Assembly (NCBI GenBank): GCA_964648465.1
Contig: CAZYMU010000001.1
Span: 62,001 to 126,000, forward strand
Source: Aminicenans sp964648465
Lineage (GTDB): Bacteria; Acidobacteriota; Aminicenantia; Aminicenantales; Aminicenantaceae
Reading direction: 5' to 3'
DNA: 64,000 nt
The translations under genes and the position numbers were made by a program. Shown here in pieces: positions 52,035 through 60,724 of the stretch; the first letter of the stretch is position 1; the number at the start of each line of letters is the position of its first letter. Below the pieces are notes generated by a model. The model made no database searches and was not told the DNA's origin. It saw only the letters and a program-made list of their open reading frames with translations.

Positions 52035-52972
52035 GAGACGCTAAACTTATCACCTGGTTTTATTTTTCCCCCAAGAGAAAACGAATAAGCATTCATTTCT
52101 TTTTTATTTTCAGGTTGAAGAATTTCTATAAGGAAAGAATTTCTATCCCCACAACAAATCTCGAGGCCTTCTTTATTTATTTTTAAGATTTCTCCTGGGG
52201 AACCGAGTGAACCTTTTTTATCAGTGCTTTTTCCTTGCAGGATTTTAATACGTTTTTCTTCAAGGAATGTATATGTTGACGGCCATGGGTTAAATGCTTT
52301 TACCTGCCTTTCTATATAGGCTGAATCTTTTTCCCAGTTAATTTTTCCATCCTCTTTTTTAAGAAGTGGAGCATAGGTAGAAAGAGAATGGTCCTGTTTT
52401 CGAGGTTTAATTTTGTCAATTCTGGATATGGTTTTAAGTAAGAGGTCTGCTCCGATCAATGCCAGACGGGCTTCAAGGTCTACTGAGCTTTCATAAGAAA
52501 AGATTTCAACTTCTTCCTGTGATAAAATATCCCCTTCATCCATTTTTTCGTTTAGTTTGAAAATAGTTATACCGGTTTTTTTATCACCATTTAAGATAGC
52601 CCAATGTACAGGAGAAGCACCTTTATATTTCGGAAGAAGAGAGAAATGCATATTGATAGAATCATATTTAGGAAGATAAATTACTGAGCTTGGAATGATC
52701 TGGCCGTATGCGACTACAATATTTAGGTCTGGAGAGGAAGCCTTTATTTTTTCCACTATGATTGGGTCTTTTCGGATTTTTTCAGGCTGATATATTGGGA
52801 TATCACGGTCAAGGCCAAATTTTTTTACTGGTGAGATGGCAAGTTTCTTCCCCCTTCCTGAAGGCCTATCTGGTTGGGTAATGATAAGATTTATATAATT
52901 GCCTGCATCTAGTATTTTGTTAAGAGCAGGGAGAGCTGATTTAGGGCTTCCGAAGAAAACGATTTTCATCAA
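52031..52972 (-). CDS. fmt: Methionyl-tRNA formyltransferase
   Basis: Formylates initiator Met-tRNA with 10-formyl-THF. The 313-residue protein has the N-terminal formyltransferase domain (VFFGSPKSALPALNKI, TQPDRPSGRGKKL, VAYGQIIPSSVI, INMHFSLLPKYKGASPVHWAIL with catalytic Asn/His, and the Asp in MDEGDIL). A C-terminal OB-like domain (about 210-313) follows. It overlaps def by 4 bp (ATGA), forming the usual def-fmt pair. Confidence 0.95.
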   Translation of the reverse strand: MMKIVFFGSPKSALPALNKILDAGNYINLIITQPDRPSGRGKKLAISPVKKFGLDRDIPIYQPEKIRKDPIIVEKIKASSPDLNIVVAYGQIIPSSVIYLPKYDSINMHFSLLPKYKGASPVHWAILNGDKKTGITIFKLNEKMDEGDILSQEEVEIFSYESSVDLEARLALIGADLLLKTISRIDKIKPRKQDHSLSTYAPLLKKEDGKINWEKDSAYIERQVKAFNPWPSTYTFLEEKRIKILQGKSTDKKGSLGSPGEILKINKEGLEICCGDRNSFLIEILQPENKKEMNAYSFSLGGKIKPGDKFSVS

Positions 52973-53496
52973 GATATGGCTTCTTCTTTTATTTTTTTTA
53001 ATTTTTTCCTAATGAGGCTTTTTTTAAGGGGTGAGAGATAATCTATGAATAACTTTCCATTCAGGTGGTCAATTTCGTGGCAGAAAACTCTAGCAAGAAG
53101 ACCTTCAGCTTCTATGATTTTTTCTTCACCTTTAAGGTCAATTCCTTTAACATGAACAGTAGAAGGCCTGATGAGTTTTTCACTTATGCCAGGAATGGAG
53201 AGGCAACTTTCCTCCAAAACAATTTCTCCTTTGGGAGTGAATATTTCTGGGTTCAATAGAATAATTAGATCCTTACTGTTTTCTCCTACAGAAAGGTCAA
53301 CGGTTATGAGCCGTATGCTACGATTAACTTGAGGAGCAGCAAGTCCTATTCCAGGAGCTTTATGCATTGTAAAAACCATATAGTGAGCAAAACTTAGAAT
53401 ATCTTCATCAATATTTTGTATTTTTTTTGATTTCTTAGTAAGAATAGGATTTCCGTATAGTATAATTTGAAGAACGGACATATTTTTTTGTAGCAA
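52969..53496 (-). CDS. def: Peptide deformylase
   Basis: Removes the N-formyl group from new proteins; metalloenzyme. The three motifs are complete: GIGLAAPQV (about 53-61), EESCLSIPG (about 97-105, metal Cys) and HEIDHLNGKLFID (about 143-155, HExxH-like). Length 175 aa. The start is TTG at 53496: the aggaggag RBS lies 6 bp upstream of it, while the first ATG (53481) lies about 21 bp from that RBS. Overlaps fmt by 4 bp. Confidence 0.93.
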   Translation of the reverse strand: MLQKNMSVLQIILYGNPILTKKSKKIQNIDEDILSFAHYMVFTMHKAPGIGLAAPQVNRSIRLITVDLSVGENSKDLIILLNPEIFTPKGEIVLEESCLSIPGISEKLIRPSTVHVKGIDLKGEEKIIEAEGLLARVFCHEIDHLNGKLFIDYLSPLKKSLIRKKLKKIKEEAIS

Positions 53497-53720
53497 TTCT
53501 CTCTCCTCCTATATTCTAAAATAATATATCATTTACGTAAAGAATTGAAAATTATTTTTTACCCAAATTTTATCCTCTTTAGCTGCTTGGAAAAAAATGC
53601 ATTATGGTTTTTTTGTAAAATAGAGATTGGTATCAGGTCAGCTGCCTCAAAAACAGTTTAGGTGTTTTATAACTGTAGGTTATGAAAAATGATAAAATTA
53701 GATAAATATCTAACTTCAGG

Positions 53721-54077
53721 TTATAATCCTTTATACTTGATAAATTTGTTTTTTTCTAAGTGCTGAAGAAATATCGATAGTCTGTCATAAAGAGGTTTTA
53801 GTTTTTCTCCAAATTTGTCCTGCATGAGTTTTGCAATCTCTTGGACTGTATTTGTATCGTTCAGGTTTTCCCAGACAAAGCTGCCGACAGCATCGAGTCT
53901 TACCTTGTAAAAAGGTCTTTTTAGATGAGAAATAATGTATTTCTTTGAAAAAGTACTCTTGAATTTTGGTTTTAATAGAATGACTAATCCTTCCTTATTT
54001 TTTTTCCAGTCAACACAACGGATAGGAATTAAGTCTAGAAGGTTTATTTCTTTTTCTGCCTCTATTTTTTTCTTCAC
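53721..54077 (-). CDS. PqqD-like (RRE-type) protein
   Basis: A 118-residue protein whose C-terminal part has the PqqD signature: RLDAVGSFVWENLNDTNTVQEIAKLMQDKFGEKLKPLYDRLSIFLQHLEKNKFI. PqqD domains act as RiPP recognition elements that present precursor peptides to modifying enzymes, and orphan copies occur in several phyla. The N-terminal 50 residues (NLLDLIPIRCVDWKKN) extend the family core. It lies 13 bp after the OPT transporter and is probably co-transcribed with it. No radical SAM maturase or precursor peptide is adjacent. Confidence 0.75.
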   Translation of the reverse strand: MKKKIEAEKEINLLDLIPIRCVDWKKNKEGLVILLKPKFKSTFSKKYIISHLKRPFYKVRLDAVGSFVWENLNDTNTVQEIAKLMQDKFGEKLKPLYDRLSIFLQHLEKNKFIKYKGL

Positions 54078-54090
54078 AATTAGGTTGTAT

Positions 54091-56082
54091 TTAATCTGTT
54101 GTTTTTTCGTATTCTCCTGAATCGATCATCTTTTTATATGGGAAATATATAAGGATAAATCCAAGAATAAAAAATATTATCAATGCCAGCCAGGGATTAT
54201 TCAAGGATTTTGGCATAGTGACTTTTGCTCCTTTAAGGGCTGCAGTAATGATCCCGATAATTGCCTGACCTGCTATAAGCCCTGAAGCAAGAAGAAGGCC
54301 TATGCTTTCCAAGGTTTCTTTTCCTTTTGCTGTGGGATTTTTTTTGTTCGCTCTGCTCTCTAGGAAATATTTAATAACTCCCCCGAAGAAAAGGCATGAT
54401 GTGGCACGGAATGGTAGGTACATTCCTACAGCAATGAGCATTGGAGAAGGAGATCCGATAAGGATAAGAGCAACTGCTAAAAGCATTCCAGCAATGACTA
54501 GGGGCCAGGCCATTTCACCGCCTACTATTCCCTGTGCCATTGTTGCCATTAAACCAGCTTGGGGAGCAGGAAGGGCATCACTTCCTATTCTCATTGTGTT
54601 GTGCAAAAGCTGAAGGGAGAATGTTAATGTTAATGCGGCTGCAACAACACCGATGAGTCCTCCTATTTGCATGCGCCATGGTGTGCCGCCAAGAATATGC
54701 CCGACTTTCCAGTCTTGAATCATATCACCTGCAACACCTGCTACGCAGCAGACAACAGCAGCTACTCCTAGTACAGCTGCTATCCCGGATTTTCCTGTTT
54801 GTCCGAGAAGAACCATCATGAGGGCTGCAATCAGGAGGGTAGTCAGTGTTAGCCCGGAAATGGGATTTGAGGAAGAGCCAATGATACCGACTAGATAACC
54901 AGCCACTGCGGCAAAAAGGAGTCCCATGACTATCATTACCAGTGCTGAAACTAGGGAAGATCCGATATTGTGAGTAAACATATTGTAGAGAAAAATCATG
55001 GGGATTATCATTGCAACTATTGAAATGATTATTGTTGGGAAAGGGAGGTCTTTGTCGGTTCTAGGTATTTCTGTTACTTTCTCACCTTTTGTCTTTTTAA
55101 CATCTGAAATTGAACGGCTGATTCCCGTGATAAGACTCTTTCTCATTTTAAAGAGCGTATAAAATGCTCCGACAAGCATTGCTCCAACCGCTATTGGTTT
55201 GATCTGAGCATTGTAAGCTGAAATGGCCATAGCGGTCCAGCTTCCATTAAATTTGGAAACAATGCTCCCTAAATCTCCGCTTATGAAAAGCATGAATGGC
55301 ATGAGGAAAAGCCATCCAAGAACACCTCCAGAAAAGGTGAGGGCTGCTAATTTTGGCCCAATGATATAGCCTACACCAGTCATAGCTGCATTGGCTGCCG
55401 GTGATTCCATAAACATTCTTCCTTTTATAGATTCGGTAGATTTGTGAATTAAATTGTTTTCTGAATCTAGAAAAGAAATGCGTGATAAACCAGGGATTTT
55501 GAATACAGATCGAACGTAAGGTTTTATCACTTGCACGCCATTTTCGCTGGTGAAAAATTCGATCAGTCCACCTAAACCCATGGCCCAAAACATATATTTT
55601 GCATTAGAGCCTGCTTTCTGGCCTGTCTTAACCATCTCTGCACAAGCTACACTTTCAGGAAAAGGAAGATCAGCGTCTTCAACGAGTGTACGTCTAATGA
55701 GGATAATCAGAAATACTCCGAGGACTCCTCCAACAAGCATTAGAAGAGAAGATTTGAAAACATCGAATTTTGTCCAAACTCCGGTCATAAGAAAAGCCGG
55801 GATAGTAAAAATTGCTCCAGCAGCCAGGGCTTCTCCAACAGCTCCTGTTGTTCGAGCCAGGTTTTCCTCCAAAATGGTTCCCTTAAAAGGCTTGAGAACA
55901 GCCATTGCAATGACTGCTGCCGGAAAGGTTGCCGCTACTGTCATTCCAACAAGAAGTCCAATATAGGCATTTGCAGCTCCGAGAATAATCGCCATGATTA
56001 TTCCTAGAAAAATCGCCTTGAAAGATATTTCTTTCATTGATTGTTCGGGTGAAACATAAGGTTTGAAGGATTTATCATTCAT
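54091..56082 (-). CDS. OPT-family oligopeptide transporter
   Basis: A 663-residue membrane transporter of the OPT superfamily, importing di- to oligopeptides or metal-peptide conjugates with a proton gradient. Roughly 14-16 helices are seen. Family segments include FKAIFLGIIMAIILGAANAYIGLLVGMT, LPFPESVACAEMVKTGQ and AGYLVGIIGSSSNPISGLTLTTLL, and GDMIQDWKVGHILGGTPWRMQ. The start is ATG 56082 (MNDKSFKPYVSPE) with aggagg; an upstream frame has no RBS. A PqqD-like gene follows. The C69 dipeptidase at 43.7 kb could work with it on imported peptides. Confidence 0.92.
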   Translation of the reverse strand: MNDKSFKPYVSPEQSMKEISFKAIFLGIIMAIILGAANAYIGLLVGMTVAATFPAAVIAMAVLKPFKGTILEENLARTTGAVGEALAAGAIFTIPAFLMTGVWTKFDVFKSSLLMLVGGVLGVFLIILIRRTLVEDADLPFPESVACAEMVKTGQKAGSNAKYMFWAMGLGGLIEFFTSENGVQVIKPYVRSVFKIPGLSRISFLDSENNLIHKSTESIKGRMFMESPAANAAMTGVGYIIGPKLAALTFSGGVLGWLFLMPFMLFISGDLGSIVSKFNGSWTAMAISAYNAQIKPIAVGAMLVGAFYTLFKMRKSLITGISRSISDVKKTKGEKVTEIPRTDKDLPFPTIIISIVAMIIPMIFLYNMFTHNIGSSLVSALVMIVMGLLFAAVAGYLVGIIGSSSNPISGLTLTTLLIAALMMVLLGQTGKSGIAAVLGVAAVVCCVAGVAGDMIQDWKVGHILGGTPWRMQIGGLIGVVAAALTLTFSLQLLHNTMRIGSDALPAPQAGLMATMAQGIVGGEMAWPLVIAGMLLAVALILIGSPSPMLIAVGMYLPFRATSCLFFGGVIKYFLESRANKKNPTAKGKETLESIGLLLASGLIAGQAIIGIITAALKGAKVTMPKSLNNPWLALIIFFILGFILIYFPYKKMIDSGEYEKTTD

Positions 56083-56170
56083 GCTTACCTCCTTAGTTTG
56101 ATTAACCTGATTTTTATTGAATATATATTTCCAATGGATAAAAATCAAGAAAAAAAAGCACTAAGACTAA

Positions 56171-56436
56171 TTAACCTGTATTATTCACCCAAAGGGTAAA
56201 AATTACTGATAATAGTTTTAATAAGATGAATTTGAGGGCATGTTTGCACTCCACTAAAATTTTTAACGCCATTTCCTCCCCGATCTTCTCGGCTCTGCTG
56301 GAACTCCGCATGTTTATCTTAAGCAACGTAATGATGTCCCCGAGCCACTATTAACACCGCCACTTTGATTATACAGTGCTCACACATCCATCAGGCCCGC
56401 CCGACTTTGTCCGGTTCCCTCGAAGATCGACTCAGA
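56171..56436 (-). repeat. Composite dispersed repeat (terminus plus module R2, copy 3)
   Basis: Most of the 454-bp gap between the OPT gene and mreB. From 56171, TTAACCTGTATTATTCAC and GGTAAAAATTACTGATAA are the usual terminal sequences. From about 56227 to 56436 the minus strand is the longest copy of module R2, matching 25198-25360 and 43345-43436. The element is inverted relative to copy 1. One minus-strand frame starting in GCATGTTTATC-type sequence runs 46 codons, but neighbouring copies do not keep it open. Confidence 0.75.
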
Positions 56437-56469
56437 TTTGTACAAATAGCCACGTTTCATTTTTTTTAA

Positions 56470-56498
56470 TTGCGTGAAATCTAAAATTATGTTAAATA
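56470..56498 (+). promoter_or_regulatory. Possible promoter of the mre operon
   Basis: TTGCGT (56470-56475), 17 bp, TAAATA (56493-56498), ending 38 bp before the mreB ATG. Both hexamers are imperfect, but spacing and place fit. Confidence 0.35.
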
Positions 56499-56536
56499 AT
56501 ATGTTAAATAAAGTGTGTAACTAGAGAAAGATAGAT

Positions 56537-57568
56537 ATGAGTTTAATTAATTGGTTCAAAGAAAGACTTTTTTGTGATTTAGCCATAGATCTTGGAACTG
56601 CCAATACTCTTGTTTATCTCAAAGGAAAAGGAATTATTGTTCAAGAACCTTCAATAGTTGTTGTTAACAGACAATCCGGCAAGGTGGAAGCTGTAGGGAA
56701 ACAGGCAAAGGATATGTTAGGGAAAACTCCCTCTAGTATAGTGGCGATAAAACCTATGAGAGATGGAGTTATTGCTGATTTTGAGATTGCTGAGAAGATG
56801 CTTGATTATTTCATAAAAAAATCTACAAACAACAGGAGTTTTTTAATCAGACCAAGGATTGTGATAGGAATACCGACAGGAATAACTCAGGTTGAAAGAC
56901 GAGCGGTTAAAGACGTTGCCATGAGAGCAAAGGCTTCTGAAGTTTATTTGGTAGAACAACCAATGTCAGCTTCTGTAGGAGCAGAACTTCCCATTTCAGA
57001 GCCGACAGGCAATATGATCGTTGATATAGGAGGAGGGACAACAGATATCGCTGTCATTTCTCTTACTGGTATTGTTTATAATCATGCCATTCGTATTGCG
57101 GGAAATGAGATGGATGAGACTATCATCCAGTATGTTAAGAAAAAATACAATTTACTCATTGGGGAAAGGACTTCTGAACAGGTAAAGATGCAGATTGGCT
57201 CGGCTTATCCTTTGGATGAGCCAATGACCATGGAAATAAAAGGAAGAGATTTAAGGGAAGGTATACCAAAAACTATTGTTATTGATGACCAGGAAATAAG
57301 AGATTCTCTTGAGGATACTGTAGTTTCCATTATGGATGCTATCAGGCTTGCACTTGAAAAAACACCTCCTGAGCTTTCGGCAGATATAATAGACCGAGGG
57401 ATCATTTTGACTGGTGGAGGGTCTCTTCTTAAAAATATTGATAAACGTATACGTGAAGAAACTCAGCTGCCAGTTTTTGTTACAGAAGATCCTCTAACTA
57501 CCGTTGTCCTTGGTGCAGGCAAGATGCTTGATGATTTGGATTTATTAAAAAAGATTTCGTTAATCTAA
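56537..57568 (+). CDS. mreB: Rod-shape actin homologue MreB
   Basis: Actin-like ATPase that forms membrane-associated filaments guiding peptidoglycan synthesis. The 343-residue sequence is canonical: DLAIDLGTANTLVYLKGKGIIVQEPSIV (phosphate 1), VIADFEIAEKMLDYFI, NMIVDIGGGTTDIAVISL (phosphate 2) and GIILTGGGSLLKNIDKRI (adenosine). First gene of the mreBCD-mrdA-rodA operon; short gap (15 bp) to mreC. Confidence 0.97.
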   Translation: MSLINWFKERLFCDLAIDLGTANTLVYLKGKGIIVQEPSIVVVNRQSGKVEAVGKQAKDMLGKTPSSIVAIKPMRDGVIADFEIAEKMLDYFIKKSTNNRSFLIRPRIVIGIPTGITQVERRAVKDVAMRAKASEVYLVEQPMSASVGAELPISEPTGNMIVDIGGGTTDIAVISLTGIVYNHAIRIAGNEMDETIIQYVKKKYNLLIGERTSEQVKMQIGSAYPLDEPMTMEIKGRDLREGIPKTIVIDDQEIRDSLEDTVVSIMDAIRLALEKTPPELSADIIDRGIILTGGGSLLKNIDKRIREETQLPVFVTEDPLTTVVLGAGKMLDDLDLLKKISLI

Positions 57569-57583
57569 TCAATTATTATTTTT

Positions 57584-58420
57584 ATGCCCTCTTTTTTAAA
57601 AAAGAATAAAAACATTAAAGTTCTTATAGGTTTGATATTTTTGCAATTAATTTTGATTTCAATTCAAGTTCCTAAGGATAAAAAGGAAACCTATTTTGAA
57701 AAATTAATATTTTCTGTGTTTTCTCCTGTTCAACATGGAGTTGTCTATTTATTTCAAAAAACGGGCAGTTTCTGGAAGTCTTATTTTGGCCTTAAAGGTG
57801 TTCGTAAAGAAAATGAAAGATTAAAAGAAGAAATGTTTTTTTTGCTGCAGGAAAATAATGTTATCAGGAATCTTCTTCAAAAATATAAAAGCGAGAATGA
57901 GATTAATGATGCTTTACGAAATATCCAGGAAAATATTTTGCATGCCCGGGTTATAGGCTTTGATGCCAGTAACTTTTATAAATCAGTAGTTATAAATAAG
58001 GGTTTTTTGGATGACATTCAGAAAAATATGCCTGTTCTCGATAGATATGGAAATTTAGTAGGTCGAATAGTCGGCCCTATTTCGTTAAAAGAGTCAAGGA
58101 TTCAATTGGTAACTGATAATAATTGCGGAATCAGTGTTTTTTCTGAAAAAAAAGAAGTAGTAGGAATGTTAACAGGGGATGGAAAGGGAATGTGTCTTTT
58201 AGAATACATCCTGTCAACTGATGAAGATTTTTTTAAGGGAGAACGAGTTTATACTTCTGGTTTTGATGGAATTTTTCCTCCTGGAATTAGTGTAGGAGAG
58301 ATTGTCTCTCTCGAAACTACTTCTGGCCTTTTTAAAAAAATCATAGTGAAACCTTATTTTAAGTTTCAGGATCTGGATAATTTAGCTGTGATTAAGATTA
58401 AGAATCTGAATATTTTTTAA
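57584..58420 (+). CDS. mreC: Rod-shape-determining protein MreC
   Basis: A 278-residue bitopic membrane protein that links MreB to the periplasmic elongation machinery. A helix at about 10-28 (VLIGLIFLQLILISIQV) is followed by a coiled coil (about 68-105, GVRKENERLKEEMFFLLQENNVIRNLLQKYK) and the two beta-domains with MPVLDRYGNLVGRIVGPISLKESRIQLVTD. The order and spacing in mreBCD is standard. Confidence 0.92.
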   Translation: MPSFLKKNKNIKVLIGLIFLQLILISIQVPKDKKETYFEKLIFSVFSPVQHGVVYLFQKTGSFWKSYFGLKGVRKENERLKEEMFFLLQENNVIRNLLQKYKSENEINDALRNIQENILHARVIGFDASNFYKSVVINKGFLDDIQKNMPVLDRYGNLVGRIVGPISLKESRIQLVTDNNCGISVFSEKKEVVGMLTGDGKGMCLLEYILSTDEDFFKGERVYTSGFDGIFPPGISVGEIVSLETTSGLFKKIIVKPYFKFQDLDNLAVIKIKNLNIF

Positions 58421-58430
58421 TGTATTTTAA

Positions 58431-58922
58431 ATGAAGAATTTAATTAGGATAACTGCCGCAATTATAATTACAATAATTATTTATACAACTCTAGCAAAGA
58501 TTTCAATTTATGCTGTTCAGATTATTAATCTTTTTAGTCTGGCCGTAATATATTTTGCTCTGGAAAAAGGAGAAATATTCGGTGCATGCTTTGGAGCTTT
58601 TTGCGGTATCATCTATGATTCTTTTTCACTGGGGGCCTTTGGAGTCGCAGGGATAGCAAAGACAATCACAGGGTTTTTAGCAGGATATGTTTCTAAAAAA
58701 ATAGATGTTACTCCTTTTATACGGAGTTTTATTTTTATTTTTATTTTAATAAGTTTGGAATTAATAGTATGGGTTTTTCTTTACTCATATATTTTTTTAG
58801 CAAGTTTTAATACTGGAAAAGGAATTATATTTTTACAGCCTTTAGGAACAGCATTTTTAGGGAGTCTTATTTTCCTTTTAATCCGGAAAGTCAAAGGGGT
58901 AACTTCTAAATACAAAAAATGA
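58431..58922 (+). CDS. mreD: Rod-shape-determining protein MreD
   Basis: A 163-residue integral membrane protein with about five helices, the third partner of the MreBCD complex. ALEKGEIFGACFGAFCGIIYDSFSLGAFGVAGIAKTITGFLAGYV is the conserved core. It overlaps mrdA by 4 bp (ATGA). Confidence 0.85.
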   Translation: MKNLIRITAAIIITIIIYTTLAKISIYAVQIINLFSLAVIYFALEKGEIFGACFGAFCGIIYDSFSLGAFGVAGIAKTITGFLAGYVSKKIDVTPFIRSFIFIFILISLELIVWVFLYSYIFLASFNTGKGIIFLQPLGTAFLGSLIFLLIRKVKGVTSKYKK

Positions 58923-60724
58923 AGAATGGCAGAATATACGAAGATCTATCATTAATTTTGGGAAGAACCCATAAAACATTTAATGTATTTGTTATATTAT
59001 TTATAGTTTTGCTTTTTTGCTTTTGGAAAATTCAGATAATTGATCATGGAAAGTATTGGGAAAAAGCAGAAGCGAACCGTGTTAGAGAAATTGTTCTGCC
59101 TGCCCAAAGAGGGCTTATTACGACTAGAAACAACGAGATGCTTGCAAATAATATTGCTTCTTTCAAGGTATCAATAATCAGAGAAAATTGTAAAAATATT
59201 GATGAATCTTTAAAAAAGATATGTCAGCTTTTAAATATCAAGATTAGTGTACTGAGAGAAAGAATCAACAGATATGAATCCTTGCCAGCTTTCGTTCCTA
59301 TTATAGTTAAAGATAATTTATCCAGAAAGGAAGTGTCTGTAGTAGAAAGCAGGAGATTAGAATTTCCGGAACTTATTATTCAAGCAGAGCCAAAAAGATA
59401 TTACCCTTACGGAATTTTTGCCTCGCATGTTATTGGATATTTACAAGAACCATCTCTCAAAGATATAAAAATGGATATTTATAGAGAAATGCGACCTGGA
59501 GATCTTGTAGGGAAAACAGGAATTGAAAAGGAATATGAAGCAAAGTTAAAGGGAAAAGAAGGAAGATTAATTGAAATTGTCGACAGTTTAGGAAAGAAAA
59601 AAGATGAAATATCTAGATTGGAACCTTTAAAAGGTCAGAATATCATGTTAACTTTGGATTTTGACCTTCAGAAGAAGGCAGAGGAACTTTTAGAAGGTAA
59701 TGAAGGTTCAATTGTTATTTTAGACCAAAGGACAGGAGAAATACTGGCTTTAGCTAGTTATCCAAGTTTTGATCCAAATAAGTTTATAAACAGATTTACA
59801 CCTAAAGAATGGATTGATCTAATTAATAATCCTAAATTTCCATTAGAGAATCGGGCTATTCGTGGGTTGTATTCACCTGGGTCCATATTTAAGCTTGTAA
59901 TTGCATCGGCTGCTCTTGATTCGGATATAATAACAGATAGAACATTGTTTTTTTGCAGTGGAAAAATTGTTATTTACGGTCATCCTTTCTCGTGCTGGTT
60001 TAAACCAGGGCATGGTAATATGGACCTCTACAGCGGTATTAAGCATTCGTGTAACATATATTTTTATCAATTGGGGAAAAGACTAGGCATAGAAAATATT
60101 TCAGTTTATGCAAGAATGCTTGGTTATGGAATGAAGACCGGTATTGACTTGTCTGGAGAAAAAGATGGATTAGTTCCTGATCCTGCCTGGAAGGAAAGAG
60201 TTAGGAATAAACCTTGGTACCCAGGAGAGACAATTTCGGTTTCCATAGGACAAGGGCCTCTTCTAGCCACTCCTCTTCAAGTGGCATGCCATACTGCTAT
60301 TATTGCGAATCGTGGTAGGAAGATTACTCCACACTTGCTCATGTCAGATAATTTTATTTCCCAGGAAAGAGAAGGAAGTGAATGGGTTCCTGATAAAATG
60401 TTTGTTAAAATAAAGAAATCCGTTTTTGAAAAAGTAATTAAAGGAATGTGGAAAGCAGTCAATGAGAATGGTACTGCTAGAGCTGCCAGAATAGACGGAT
60501 ATGATATTTGTGGAAAAACTGGCTCTACTCAGACTATAAGTAAGAAAACGTCTGAGAAACTCGAAAAAGAAGTCAAAACTCATTCGTGGTTTACAGGTTT
60601 TGCGCCAAGATCTGATCCGAAAGTAGTTATTACTGTCCTTGTGGAATATGGAGGTCATGGTGGAGCAACCGCAGCTCCTATCGCAAATAAATTATTTGAT
60701 TTATACAGGAAGAAATATGATTGA
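58919..60724 (+). CDS. mrdA: Penicillin-binding protein 2 (elongasome transpeptidase)
   Basis: A 601-residue class B PBP that cross-links peptidoglycan during cell elongation. One N-terminal membrane helix (VFVILFIVLLFCFWKIQI), a pedestal domain (residues about 55-230, with QRGLITTRNNEMLANN and RYYPYGIFASHVIGYL), then the transpeptidase domain. Active-site motifs: SPGSIFK with nucleophile Ser322 and Lys325, SCN in KHSCNIYF and KTGSTQT. It partners with the rodA product encoded next, with an 8-bp overlap. Confidence 0.95.
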   Translation: MKNGRIYEDLSLILGRTHKTFNVFVILFIVLLFCFWKIQIIDHGKYWEKAEANRVREIVLPAQRGLITTRNNEMLANNIASFKVSIIRENCKNIDESLKKICQLLNIKISVLRERINRYESLPAFVPIIVKDNLSRKEVSVVESRRLEFPELIIQAEPKRYYPYGIFASHVIGYLQEPSLKDIKMDIYREMRPGDLVGKTGIEKEYEAKLKGKEGRLIEIVDSLGKKKDEISRLEPLKGQNIMLTLDFDLQKKAEELLEGNEGSIVILDQRTGEILALASYPSFDPNKFINRFTPKEWIDLINNPKFPLENRAIRGLYSPGSIFKLVIASAALDSDIITDRTLFFCSGKIVIYGHPFSCWFKPGHGNMDLYSGIKHSCNIYFYQLGKRLGIENISVYARMLGYGMKTGIDLSGEKDGLVPDPAWKERVRNKPWYPGETISVSIGQGPLLATPLQVACHTAIIANRGRKITPHLLMSDNFISQEREGSEWVPDKMFVKIKKSVFEKVIKGMWKAVNENGTARAARIDGYDICGKTGSTQTISKKTSEKLEKEVKTHSWFTGFAPRSDPKVVITVLVEYGGHGGATAAPIANKLFDLYRKKYD

